In this document: positions 25,561 to 33,020 of the stretch, piece by piece
How the letters are laid out: every line of letters starts with the position of its first letter
How positions within the stretch are numbered: the stretch's first letter is position 1
Source: Mycobacterium intracellulare ATCC 13950
Lineage (GTDB): Bacteria > Actinomycetota > Actinomycetes > Mycobacteriales > Mycobacteriaceae
Assembly (NCBI RefSeq): GCF_000277125.1
Contig: NC_016946.1
Span: forward strand, 558,001 to 622,000
Direction of reading: 5' to 3'
DNA: 64,000 nt
Notes under the pieces: generated by a model
What the model was told of the DNA's origin: nothing
The model's database searches: none
What the model saw: only the letters and a program-made list of their open reading frames with translations
Made by a program: the position numbers and the translations under genes

Positions 25561-26435
25561 TGCCCACGGCAGCTGAACCGTTTACGATCCGGGGTCCCGG
25601 TGGGGTCCAGATCGTCGCCGACCGACTCGGGGATCCTCATGCGCGCGCGGTGGTGTTCCTGCATGGCGGCGGTCAGACGCGCCGTTCGTGGGGCAAGGCC
25701 GCTGCCGCGGTCGCCGCGCGGGGGTGGCAGGCCGTCACCGTCGACCTGCGCGGCCACGGCGAATCGGACTGGTCGGACGACGGCGACTATCGCGTCGTCA
25801 GTTTCGCCGGCGACGTCCAAGAGGTGCTGCGCACGCTGCCTCCGCGACCGGTGCTGGTCGGTGCCTCGCTGGGCGGGTTCACATCGATGCTGCTCGCCGG
25901 GGAGCTGTCCCCGGGCATCGCGAGCGCGGTCGTGTTGGTCGACATTGTCCCGAACATGGACCAGTCCGGGGCGAACCGGATCCATGCCTTCATGGCCGAG
26001 CGGGTGGAATCGGGGTTCGGCTCACTGGACGAAGTCGCCGACGCGATCGCCGAGTACAACCCGCATCGGCCGCGACCGACCGATCTGGACGGCCTGACCA
26101 CCAACCTGCGTCGCCGCGGCGACCGCTGGTATTGGCACTGGGATCCGCAATTCATCAGCGGCACAGCGGCATTCCCGCCGTTCGAGGTCACCGACCCCGA
26201 TCGGATGCACGCGGCCGTGGAGGCGATCCTGCGCGGCGGGGTGCCGATGCTCCTGGTGCGCGGGCAGATGAGCGACCTCGTCAGCCAGGAGCGCGCCGAC
26301 GAATTCCTGGCGCGTTTTCCCCAAGTCGAATTCACCGATGTCCGCGGCGCGGGACACATGGTCGCCGGTGATCGCAACGACATCTTCGCTGGCGCCGTGC
26401 TGGACTTCCTTGCCCGGCACGTCGACGCCGGATGA
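25560..26435 (+). CDS. alpha/beta hydrolase
   Basis: A 291-residue alpha/beta-hydrolase-fold enzyme. The oxyanion region VVFLHGGGQTRRSW is at about 31-44, DLRGHGESDW at about 62-71, the nucleophile elbow GASLGG with Ser103, and catalytic His266 in GAGHMVAGD. The likely acid lies in the RGQMSDLV region. It resembles epoxide-hydrolase and haloperoxidase-like esterases, but the substrate cannot be assigned. The GTG start seems leaderless. The protease gene follows after 88 nt with its own promoter-like element. Confidence 0.85.
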   Translation: MPTAAEPFTIRGPGGVQIVADRLGDPHARAVVFLHGGGQTRRSWGKAAAAVAARGWQAVTVDLRGHGESDWSDDGDYRVVSFAGDVQEVLRTLPPRPVLVGASLGGFTSMLLAGELSPGIASAVVLVDIVPNMDQSGANRIHAFMAERVESGFGSLDEVADAIAEYNPHRPRPTDLDGLTTNLRRRGDRWYWHWDPQFISGTAAFPPFEVTDPDRMHAAVEAILRGGVPMLLVRGQMSDLVSQERADEFLARFPQVEFTDVRGAGHMVAGDRNDIFAGAVLDFLARHVDAG

Positions 26436-26489
26436 ACCGGCCGCGCGGAACCGGCTGGCCGCCAGCGCATTCGAGGCGAGTGGCGCTGT

Positions 26490-26518
26490 TACTATCTGCC
26501 CGGCACAAACGGAGGGGG
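26490..26518 (+). promoter_or_regulatory. promoter -10 and strong RBS of the secreted protease
   Basis: TACTAT at 26490-26495 fits a TANNNT -10 box, and GGAGGGGG at 26511-26518 is a strong Shine-Dalgarno 5 nt before the GTG at 26524. The predicted leader is about 20 nt. No clear -35 was seen. Confidence 0.4.
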
Positions 26519-26523
26519 ACGGC

Positions 26524-27192
26524 GTGAACATGCCGTGGTTGCGGGGGCTGGGACTCGTTGGGGCCGTGCTGGTGGCCGCGACGACGCTGGCGAAAACCGC
26601 TGCGGCGGCGCCGCCGCCGGCCCTGCCGTCGCCGCCCCCGGCACCGGGCATGGGAGTCGATCATGAATCCGGCAGGTGCACAGCGGGTTTCGCGGCACAG
26701 GGCGCCGACGGCAGCTACTACCTGATGACCAGCGGGCATTGCGACTCGCACGATGGCGCGGAGTGGACGTACGGCAACGATGCTCCGCTCGGCAAGATCT
26801 CGGCCAGCGAGCATGAAGGGGCCAAGCGGGACGCCGCGATCATCCGCCTCGAGCCGAGCATCGGCATGCCGGTGGGCGACATAGCCGGCAGGTATCAGGT
26901 TCGGGATGTGTTGAGCCACGCGCAGATTCAACCCGGTATGCCGTTCTGCAAGATCGGTGCGGTGACGGGTGAGACGTGCGGCGCCATCAAAGGCATCGAC
27001 GGTGACGTGGTCGAAGCAAGCGTGTTCAGCCTGGACGGCGACAGCGGCAGTCCCGGCTTCGTGATGAACCCCGACGGCACCGTGAGCGCCGTCGGTCTGT
27101 TGATGTCCTCGCCCGACGGTGACGACTACACGACCTATTTCATGCTGATCAATCCGCTGCTGGACAGGTGGGGCCTGCGTGTTCTCCCGTGA
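26524..27192 (+). CDS. secreted chymotrypsin-like (S1-fold) serine protease
   Basis: A 222-residue exported protease. The GTG at 26524 has a strong RBS. Residues 1-30 are a signal peptide ending AKTAAAAP, followed by a short Pro-rich linker. The complete catalytic triad is visible: His72 in TSGHC, Asp103 in KRDAAIIRL and Ser174 in DGDSGSPGF. Cys52/Cys73 and Cys142/Cys152 could form two disulphides, as in streptogrisin/alpha-lytic-type proteases. There is no long pro-domain. It is probably active outside the membrane; its substrate is unknown. It is followed by the LpqH-like lipoprotein gene. Confidence 0.85.
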   Translation: MNMPWLRGLGLVGAVLVAATTLAKTAAAAPPPALPSPPPAPGMGVDHESGRCTAGFAAQGADGSYYLMTSGHCDSHDGAEWTYGNDAPLGKISASEHEGAKRDAAIIRLEPSIGMPVGDIAGRYQVRDVLSHAQIQPGMPFCKIGAVTGETCGAIKGIDGDVVEASVFSLDGDSGSPGFVMNPDGTVSAVGLLMSSPDGDDYTTYFMLINPLLDRWGLRVLP

Positions 27193-27277
27193 GTGTCGTA
27201 GCGTTTGCAATTCTGACGTACCGGGTACCGACGCCATGGTGAAGCAGCGGAACCGGCGACACGAAGGGGAAGCAGTA

Positions 27278-27748
27278 GTGAAGCGTGGGATCGTAGCCGG
27301 CGTTGCCGGTGTGGCCCTGGTGATCGCGGCCGGCGCGGGGTGTTCGAGCAACAAGTCCGGTACGTCGCCGTCCGGCTCGTCTTCGCCGGCGGGTGCGGCA
27401 GGTCCGCTGGTGATCGTCGACGGCCAGAACCAGAACGTCAGCGGGCAGGTCACCTGCACCGCCGCGGGGGACAACACCAACATCGGCATCGGCGACCCCA
27501 CCGCCGGGCTCGGCGCCGTGGTCAGCAATGGCAATCCGCCCCTGGTCCATTCGGTCGGGCTGGGCACCGTCAACGGGGTCGCGCTCGGTTTCTCCGACGC
27601 CGCGCCCAACCAGGGCGGCAGTGCCGGGGCCGCGGTCAACGGCAAGACGTGGGCGATCAAGGGCACCGCTACGGGTGTCGACATGAGCAACCCGCAGCAA
27701 CCGCAGCAGGTAACCAAGTCATTCGAGTTGGACGTCACCTGCCCGTAG
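27278..27748 (+). CDS. LpqH (19-kDa antigen) family lipoprotein
   Basis: A 156-residue lipoprotein. GTG 27278 follows AAGGGGA by 7 nt. The basic signal VKRGIVAGVAGVALVIAAGAGC ends in a slightly atypical lipobox (G-A-G-C, acylated Cys22). Family hallmarks shared with M. tuberculosis LpqH are CSSNKS after the cysteine, DGQNQNVSG, NGNPPLVHSVGLG.VNG, KGTATGVDMSNP and the terminal KSFELDVTC. LpqH proteins are surface-exposed TLR2 agonists. Mycobacteria often have several homologues, so this may be a paralogue rather than lpqH itself; I therefore leave the symbol blank. Confidence 0.85.
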   Translation: MKRGIVAGVAGVALVIAAGAGCSSNKSGTSPSGSSSPAGAAGPLVIVDGQNQNVSGQVTCTAAGDNTNIGIGDPTAGLGAVVSNGNPPLVHSVGLGTVNGVALGFSDAAPNQGGSAGAAVNGKTWAIKGTATGVDMSNPQQPQQVTKSFELDVTCP

Positions 27749-27781
27749 CGCAGGCCATCGACACCCGAGGGGAACGCAGCT

Positions 27782-28828
27782 ATGTCTATGAAACGTGTCG
27801 TCGGCGCTGCCGCGGTGGCCGCCGGCCTGAGCATCTCCATGGCCACCCTGAACGCCGGGACGGCCTACTCCGCGCCACTTGACCCGCCTCCGCCCTGCCC
27901 GGGCTGCCACGGCGGTGGCGGCGGTGGTGGTGGTGGCGGCGGCGGGGGCGGCAACCCCGGCGCGCCGGGCGGCCCGGGTGGACAGCCCGGCGGCCACGGC
28001 GGTCAGCAGGGCGGGGGGAACACCCCGCCGCAGGGTGGCCAGAACGGTCCGCCGGCGCAAGGTGGGCAGAACGGTCCGCCGGCGCAAGGTGGGCAGAATG
28101 GTCCGCCGGCGCAGGGTGGCCAGAATGGTCCGCCGGCGCAGGGTGGCCAGAACGGTCCGCCGGCGCAGGGTGGCCAGAACGGCCCGCCGGCGCAGGGCGG
28201 CCAGAACGGCCCGCCGGCACAGGGCGGGCAGAACGGCCCGCCGCAGGGCGGGCAGAACGCCCCGCAGCCGAATGAGCGCGGTCAATACCCGCCGCAGCCG
28301 AGGCAGAACACCCCGCCAAATGAGCCCGGTCAGAACCCGCCGCAGGGCGGGCAGACCAACGCCCCGGCGAACACGCAGAATCCGCCGGGGAACGAGCGGC
28401 AGCGGTACGCCTCGCTCAACCCCCCGAGCACGCAGCCGCCGCACCCGCCGTACATTCCGCCGCGCGGGGTGTATGCCAGCGGCAACGCCGAGATCGGCGG
28501 GCCGGTGGGTCTCGACACCGGCTTCAGCGTCGTGGGCCACGGGGCACCCCCGCCGCCGCGCCCGCACAACTACGGCTGGAACGACGGCCCGGCCCCGGGC
28601 CACCCGCCGCCGCACTGGGTGGGCCCGCCGCCCCCCGGGGGCTGGAACGGTCCGCCGCCTCCGGGTGGGTGGAACCGGCCGTGGGCCGGACCGCCGCGTG
28701 ACGTGCTGGTGGCCCGGGCGGACTTCGGACCGTTCAACTACAACACCTTTACCGTCGTCCCGGTCTTCAACTGGCAGTACGGCGGTTGGGGTTACTGGTT
28801 CTTCGGTGTCTGGGTGCCCCTGTACTGA
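27782..28828 (+). CDS. secreted GGQNGPPAQ-repeat, Pro/Gly-rich protein
   Basis: A 348-residue exported protein. The ATG at 27782 follows GAGGGGA. Residues 1-30 form a signal peptide (MSMKRVVGAAAVAAGLSI...) ending TAYSA-PL. Next come a poly-Gly run of 14 residues, eight tandem copies of the nonapeptide GGQNGPPAQ (the last shortened), and more degenerate Pro/Gln/Asn-rich sequence. The last 30 residues differ: aromatic-rich, NYNTFTVVPVFNWQYGG then WFFGVWVPLY. The DNA repeats are 27 bp and nearly identical, so copy number can be expected to vary between strains. It looks like an extended cell-wall or secreted protein; function is unknown. Confidence 0.75.
   Translation: MSMKRVVGAAAVAAGLSISMATLNAGTAYSAPLDPPPPCPGCHGGGGGGGGGGGGGGNPGAPGGPGGQPGGHGGQQGGGNTPPQGGQNGPPAQGGQNGPPAQGGQNGPPAQGGQNGPPAQGGQNGPPAQGGQNGPPAQGGQNGPPAQGGQNGPPQGGQNAPQPNERGQYPPQPRQNTPPNEPGQNPPQGGQTNAPANTQNPPGNERQRYASLNPPSTQPPHPPYIPPRGVYASGNAEIGGPVGLDTGFSVVGHGAPPPPRPHNYGWNDGPAPGHPPPHWVGPPPPGGWNGPPPPGGWNRPWAGPPRDVLVARADFGPFNYNTFTVVPVFNWQYGGWGYWFFGVWVPLY
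28036..28252 (+). repeat. 27-bp tandem repeats (8 units) inside the Gly/Pro-rich gene
   Basis: Units recur every 27 bp, with CAG (Gln) codons at 28040, 28067, 28094, 28121, 28148, 28175, 28202 and 28229; the next is at 28253, 24 bp on. The units encode GGQNGPPAQ and differ mainly at wobble positions. This is a coding minisatellite and a candidate VNTR locus. Confidence 0.85.
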
Positions 28829-28835
28829 GCGCGTA

Positions 28836-29780
28836 TTACTGCGGGTGGGCCGCCACGTAGTCCGCGGCCGGGATCGGTGACGACGCGTCGTAGCCGATGG
28901 GCAGCACGACGTCGCCCGCGGTGGTGCGGCAATAGACGTCCCACCGGTAGTACGCGGTGAACGTGGCCGGATCGGCCGCGATCAGCGCCGCGTATTGGTC
29001 GACCGCGCGCACGTATTCGCCGGCGTGGTTGTAGCCGTAGATGGCGCGATCCCGATCGTTGGCAAAGCCGTTGGCGGCCAGGTAGCGGCCCGCCGCCAGG
29101 ATGCTGTCGCGCGGGGAGTGGATATCGCCGCCCTGTCCGTAACCGGCGAACGTCGACGGCAAGAACTGCATGGGGCCCTGTGCCCCGGCGGTGCTCGCGC
29201 CCACGATGCTGCCGAAACGGGTCTCGATGAAGTTGATTGCGGCCAGGTAGTTCCAGCCGACGCCGGATTCGGACTCCGCCTGGTGGTAGTCGCTGAGCAG
29301 CTCGTCGGCCGGGGCCGGCGGCTCGATGCGCCACGCCGGCAGGGTGTCTCGCACCGGGGTCAGCGCGATGAGTTGCCGACGGGCGTCGACGTTGCGGTCG
29401 TACACCTCGGCCAGCTCTGCCGGGATGCGCGGGCGCGTCGTCGCGTCCCATTCGGGATGGCGTGCGATGGCCCGGTAGGCCGCCTGCTCGCGGTGTGCCG
29501 CCGCCGTCAGCGCCGGCTCCGCGGTCCCCGGGTCGCGCAGGGCGCGCTCGTCGGCGACGAGGTCGTCGGCCAGCTGCACGGGATCCGCCGCCAGCAGCGG
29601 CTGCGCGCCGCCGGGCATCCCGGAATCCACGGGCACCACCCGGGTCGGCGCCGCGGTGGCGGACGTCGTCGTGGCCGCCGGGGAGGCATTTTTGGGATGC
29701 GACGCCGAACAACCGGCGAACGCGACCATGATCGCGGCGAGGACGAGCGGCGCGGCGCGTCGGTTACGGCCCACAGTCAT
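28836..29780 (-). CDS. lipoprotein lytic murein transglycosylase (SLT fold)
   Basis: A 314-residue putative lytic transglycosylase that would cleave peptidoglycan glycan strands. The start ATG at 29780 gives the signal VGRNRRAAPLVLAAIMVAF with lipobox AFAGC. A Thr/Ala-rich linker is followed by an alpha-helical region and the catalytic domain at about 165-260: the likely catalytic Glu in NFIETRFG, GAQGPMQFLPSTF, DSILAAGRYLA and YGYNHAGEYV. This motif set is that of GH23/SLT-type enzymes such as the Rv1230c family. Tail-to-tail with the repeat protein (8-nt gap), divergent from the DUF732 gene. Confidence 0.87.
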   Translation of the reverse strand: MTVGRNRRAAPLVLAAIMVAFAGCSASHPKNASPAATTTSATAAPTRVVPVDSGMPGGAQPLLAADPVQLADDLVADERALRDPGTAEPALTAAAHREQAAYRAIARHPEWDATTRPRIPAELAEVYDRNVDARRQLIALTPVRDTLPAWRIEPPAPADELLSDYHQAESESGVGWNYLAAINFIETRFGSIVGASTAGAQGPMQFLPSTFAGYGQGGDIHSPRDSILAAGRYLAANGFANDRDRAIYGYNHAGEYVRAVDQYAALIAADPATFTAYYRWDVYCRTTAGDVVLPIGYDASSPIPAADYVAAHPQ

Positions 29781-29892
29781 CACATCCGTCCATCGCCTCG
29801 ATCCCCCACGGCTCCGGCTGGTTCGCCTCACAGCGAGTCTGTCGCATCCGAGCGCGTGACATCAATGCCGATGAAGGCTCAAACTGGTTGAT

Positions 29893-30675
29893 ATGCGCGA
29901 CCGCGAGACGATCGACTCAGAACTGCGGCGCATCGCCCTTGGGCGACGATCGATCCGCGAGCAGGGTGGCCAGCCGTCGTCCCAAGAGGTCGACGAACTG
30001 CTCGACGAGCTCCTGGCCCACAGCACCGGGGCGACGCTCGTGAACGCGCCCAGCGCCCCCGAAACCCCGGCGGTCGCCGCCGCCCGGCCCCGGCACGACA
30101 CGGTCACGCTCCTGAGGCCCAGCGGCGTGCTGCGCCGGCTGGGCCTGGTGGCGGCGTTGCCGCTGTCACTGGTGGCGATCGCCGCCGCCGCGATCGCCAT
30201 ATTCGCCGTCCGCCACCAGGATTCATCGGCGCAGCCGACGGAAGCCCCGCCGCCGGCCGCGTCGTCACCCAGTCGACCGGTCGCGTCGCCACCCGCTCGC
30301 ATGGCTCCCCCCGCACCCGCCCCGCGGATTGGCGTAGCCGACACGGCGTTCATCGCCGCGTTGAAGCACGAAGGCGTGCCGATTCCCAGCCAGGATTACG
30401 TGATGGCCCAGGGGCACGCCGTCTGCGACTTCCTGGCGCACCAACACAACTTTTCCGACGCGGTCGGGTTCGTGCAGCGATCGTCGATCTGGGACGCCGA
30501 TCAAAGCACCCATGTCACCGCGGGCGCCATCGTCGCGTACTGCCCCCAGTCCCTACCCTCTGCCTCAAACGAGATGCAGCCGTCCTATCAGGATGCCCTC
30601 TCCGATTTGCAGGCCATCGAAGGAAAACTGCGGGACATCCAGGGAGATCTGGACAACCTTCCGGGCCACCCGTGA
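29893..30675 (+). CDS. DUF732-domain membrane protein
   Basis: A 260-residue protein. The cytoplasmic first 85 residues are charged and include EVDELLDELLAH. One transmembrane helix spans about 87-110, followed by a Pro/Ala-rich linker and a C-terminal DUF732 domain (about 150-222: FIAALKHEGVPIPSQDYVMAQGHAVCDFL ... TAGAIVAYCPQ). The two cysteines CDFL and YCPQ are the conserved pair of that mycobacterial domain. The last 35 residues look coiled-coil (ALSDLQAIEGKLRDIQGDLDNL). Function is unknown. Confidence 0.78.
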   Translation: MRDRETIDSELRRIALGRRSIREQGGQPSSQEVDELLDELLAHSTGATLVNAPSAPETPAVAAARPRHDTVTLLRPSGVLRRLGLVAALPLSLVAIAAAAIAIFAVRHQDSSAQPTEAPPPAASSPSRPVASPPARMAPPAPAPRIGVADTAFIAALKHEGVPIPSQDYVMAQGHAVCDFLAHQHNFSDAVGFVQRSSIWDADQSTHVTAGAIVAYCPQSLPSASNEMQPSYQDALSDLQAIEGKLRDIQGDLDNLPGHP

Positions 30676-30760
30676 TCCGGACGGGACGCCATCCCGCGTC
30701 GGATCGAGACCCGTTGCCCTGCAGGGTGTTACCTCAACGCGGCGTGGAGCGCATGCAACC

Positions 30761-31009
30761 GTGACCCTGCTATTTCTGGTACTGAAAGTCGCCCTGATCG
30801 CCTTCGTCGTCGGAGGCACCGTCGCTGTGATCACCCGCGGGGTCAGACGTTCACGCGCGAACAGACTGGATCCGCGGTGGAAGGGACCCGGTGGTCAACC
30901 CGGGTATGAGGCATCCGCTTTGGGCGCCATGCCCAACACGCCGCTTCCCGAATGGGCCTACTGGGGCGACGAGGAGGACGACGACCACGGCGATGGCAGG
31001 GCGTGTTGA
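30761..31009 (+). CDS. small single-pass membrane protein, unknown function
   Basis: An 82-residue protein from GTG 30761 (VTLLFLVLKVALIAFVVGG...). Residues 2-24 are hydrophobic, followed by a basic RGVRRSRANR stretch and an acidic tail (WGDEEDDDHGDG). Topology would place the tail in the cytosol by the positive-inside rule. There is no strong Shine-Dalgarno directly upstream, so the start is uncertain. It sits between the DUF732 gene and tRNA-Thr. No family recognised. Confidence 0.55.
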   Translation: MTLLFLVLKVALIAFVVGGTVAVITRGVRRSRANRLDPRWKGPGGQPGYEASALGAMPNTPLPEWAYWGDEEDDDHGDGRAC

Positions 31010-31158
31010 GCGCGCCAACGCAGGATTGAGCGCTTACCAAAGCGCTCCGTTTCGCGGGCTCCCGCCCTACACCCGCACCTCCGCCGGCTCGAGTCGACGC
31101 GTAGCTCGGACGGCATCACCCCTGCCGTAGAATCGTCGTGGCTTGTCGAGCCACCCAG

Positions 31159-31234
31159 GCCGCGTTAGCTCAGTTGGTAGAGCGTCGCTCTTGTAAAGCG
31201 GATGTCGAGAGTTCGAGTCTCTCACGCGGCTCCA
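31159..31234 (+). tRNA. tRNA-Thr (anticodon TGT), CCA encoded
   Basis: The cloverleaf is complete: acceptor GCCGCGT (31159-31165) pairs with ACGCGGC (31224-31230), D arm GCTC/GAGC, anticodon stem TCGCT/AGCGG with loop CTTGTAA giving anticodon TGT, and T arm GAGAG-TTCGAGT-CTCTC. Discriminator T is at 31231 and the encoded CCA at 31232-31234. It reads ACA and, by wobble, other Thr codons. It lies at the edge between the lineage-specific region and the conserved phoPR block. Confidence 0.97.
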
Positions 31235-31266
31235 TTCCTGTCGGTACTCACCGATAGCGTCGCCTT

Positions 31267-31386
31267 ATGTCCACGGTTTGTCGCAGGTGCGGAGTCGATT
31301 TCGACGGCCGTCGGCGAAAGGTGTTCTGCACCAACGCATGCCAACAATCACACCGCCGACACTTACGGCGTAAAGGCCTAACCGGT
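31267..31386 (+). CDS. candidate small zinc-ribbon-like peptide (3' end unclear)
   Basis: The ATG at 31267 opens a frame with MSTVCRRCGVDFDGRRRK, then VFCTNACQQSHRRHLRRKGL. Two cysteine pairs (Cys5-x2-Cys8 and Cys21-x3-Cys25) are arranged as in a zinc ribbon, and the rest is strongly basic. TAGCGT at 31255-31260 lies 6 nt before the ATG, so it could be leaderless. The frame stays open to 31719, antisense to the decapeptide-repeat gene, and that part looks like shadow sequence. I list only the part outside that gene. It may be a real short DNA- or RNA-binding peptide or a remnant; the end is unknown. Confidence 0.3.
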
Positions 31387-32102
31387 CACTGGTCGGTGTC
31401 GATCACGCGCGCCGAGCGCACCGCCCGTGACGAGGGCCGCCGGCGCCCCGGCAGCGGGATCCGATCCGCGATGTTGCTCAGCGGGTTGACCACCATGGTG
31501 AGCGCGATGACGGCGTCTTGCAGGGTGGCGATGGCGGGCTCGAGCGCCTCCATCCCCGGGGTGAGCCGCGCCAGGGTGTCGGCGACGTCGGCGAGCTGGT
31601 CCAGCGGCCCGTGTTTGGCGGTCAGCTTGTCGACCAGGCCGCCTTCGCTGAGCAGGCGGTCGGCCAGCCCGTCCTCGGCCAGCAGGCGTTCGATCAATCC
31701 GTCCTCGGCGACCAGCTGATCGGCAAGCCCGCCCGGCTGCAGCGTGCGCTGCAAGGCGCCGCCCTCGGCGGTCAGCCGGTCGAGCAGGCCGCCCTCCGAG
31801 GTCAGCATGTCGACGACCCCACCCGGGCGGAGCAACCGATCGAGCGGCCCGTCCGGGGCCACCGCCCGACCCAGCGGGGCGTCGTCGTCGAGCAGCCTGG
31901 CCAGCCGGTTGGCGCGCACGAGCGCGTCGTCGAGACCCAGCATCGACGTCATCGGGTTGGTGCCGGCGGACCCGTTCTCGCCCAAAGCCCGCTTCGCCAC
32001 GCCAACGGCCGCGCTTGCCACGCCCAGACCCGCATCCGCCGCGGCCAGACCGACCCGCGCGGGAGCGGTCGCCGCCGACACGATGCTTTTGGCGAGGTTC
32101 AT
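31386..32102 (-). CDS. decapeptide-repeat protein (Rv0756c position)
   Basis: A 238-residue protein of unknown function, upstream of and divergent from phoP; size and place match Rv0756c (about 241 residues). The N-terminal 45 residues are Ala-rich and helical without a classical signal peptide. Residues 81-170 are nine uninterrupted decapeptides of pattern x-x-(E/P)-(G/D)-G-L-x-(D/E)-(R/K)-L, for example VAEDGLIERL, LAEDGLADRL and LSEGGLVDKL. The C-terminal part is an amphipathic helix (about 175-215) and a basic tail. Leu/Gly-periodic repeats of this sort can form solenoids or membrane-surface assemblies; that is inference. Confidence 0.78.
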   Translation of the reverse strand: MNLAKSIVSAATAPARVGLAAADAGLGVASAAVGVAKRALGENGSAGTNPMTSMLGLDDALVRANRLARLLDDDAPLGRAVAPDGPLDRLLRPGGVVDMLTSEGGLLDRLTAEGGALQRTLQPGGLADQLVAEDGLIERLLAEDGLADRLLSEGGLVDKLTAKHGPLDQLADVADTLARLTPGMEALEPAIATLQDAVIALTMVVNPLSNIADRIPLPGRRRPSSRAVRSARVIDTDQ

Positions 32103-32190
32103 TCTTCGAGTCTATGCACGGCGCGGCCTGCGAAAAGGCCGATCCGTCTCAAGGCAACGCGCCGATGCCTGGCAGACTACTAACAGACGG

Positions 32191-32220
32191 TTGACACTGA
32201 GCTTTCAGGAATCACACAAT
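32191..32220 (+). promoter_or_regulatory. candidate phoP promoter
   Basis: TTGACA at 32191-32196 and CACAAT at 32215-32220 are spaced by 18 nt and fit a sigma-A promoter. The predicted transcript would start near 32227, about 35 nt before the phoP ATG. I did not find a convincing direct-repeat PhoP box in the gap. Confidence 0.4.
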
Positions 32221-32260
32221 TTTTCCATAGGTAACTTCAAGTAAGGGACAGCAGCACCTG

Positions 32261-32980
32261 ATGACATCGCAAACTCCCAGCGACACCAAACCGGAGGCCC
32301 GCGTCCTCGTGGTCGACGACGAGGCCAACATCGTCGAACTGCTCTCGGTCAGCTTGAAGTTCCAGGGCTTCGAGGTCTACACGGCAACCAATGGCGCCCA
32401 GGCGCTGGACCGGGCGCGCGAAGCCCGTCCCGATGCCGTCATCCTCGACGTGATGATGCCCGGCATGGACGGGTTCGGGGTGTTGCGACGGTTGCGGGCC
32501 GACGGCATCGACGCCCCCGCGCTGTTTTTGACGGCGCGGGATTCCTTGCAGGACAAGATCGCCGGCCTGACGCTGGGGGGCGACGACTATGTGACGAAGC
32601 CGTTCAGCCTCGAAGAGGTCGTCGCGCGGTTGCGGGTCATCCTGCGGCGCGCCGGCAAGGGCGGGGCCGAACCACGCAGCGCCCGACTGACTTTCGCCGA
32701 TATCGAACTCGACGAAGAAACGCACGAGGTGTGGAAGGCCGGTCAGCCCGTGTCGCTGTCGCCGACCGAATTCACGCTGCTGCGTTACTTCGTGATCAAC
32801 GCGGGCACGGTGTTGAGCAAACCGAAGATCCTCGACCACGTATGGCGCTACGACTTCGGGGGCGACGTGAACGTCGTCGAGTCCTACGTGTCGTACCTGC
32901 GGCGCAAAATCGACACCGGCGAGAAGCGCCTGCTGCACACGCTGCGCGGCGTGGGTTATGTGTTGCGGGAACCGCGCTGA
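32261..32980 (+). CDS. phoP: response regulator PhoP
   Basis: A 239-residue OmpR/PhoB-type regulator, very close to M. tuberculosis PhoP from residue 11 on. The receiver domain (about 13-125) has the acidic pair Asp19/Asp20, phospho-acceptor Asp63 in VILDVMMPGMDG and KPF. The winged-helix DNA-binding domain (about 145-239) has LSPTEFTLLRY and the recognition-helix region VVESYVSYLRRKID. In M. tuberculosis it controls complex-lipid synthesis, pH adaptation and ESX-1 export. The N-terminus is 8 residues shorter than the M. tuberculosis annotation. phoR follows after 40 nt. Confidence 0.98.
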   Translation: MTSQTPSDTKPEARVLVVDDEANIVELLSVSLKFQGFEVYTATNGAQALDRAREARPDAVILDVMMPGMDGFGVLRRLRADGIDAPALFLTARDSLQDKIAGLTLGGDDYVTKPFSLEEVVARLRVILRRAGKGGAEPRSARLTFADIELDEETHEVWKAGQPVSLSPTEFTLLRYFVINAGTVLSKPKILDHVWRYDFGGDVNVVESYVSYLRRKIDTGEKRLLHTLRGVGYVLREPR

Positions 32981-33020
32981 GCGCGTGCGCGGTCGTCAAC
33001 GGTAGCGAAGAATTGGGTAG

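Noticed and set aside
27218..27228. GTACC-G-GGTAC palindrome upstream of the LpqH-like gene
   Set aside because: Short and isolated, with no matching copy or promoter context; likely chance in GC-rich DNA.
28036..28252. Regular 27-bp repeats that might suggest a CRISPR array
   Set aside because: Units are contiguous without spacers, in frame with a secreted protein, and differ mainly at wobble positions; no cas gene is near.
32103..32260. PhoP-type direct repeat upstream of phoP
   Set aside because: Only partial TCACA-like segments are seen, without a proper second half at the expected spacing.
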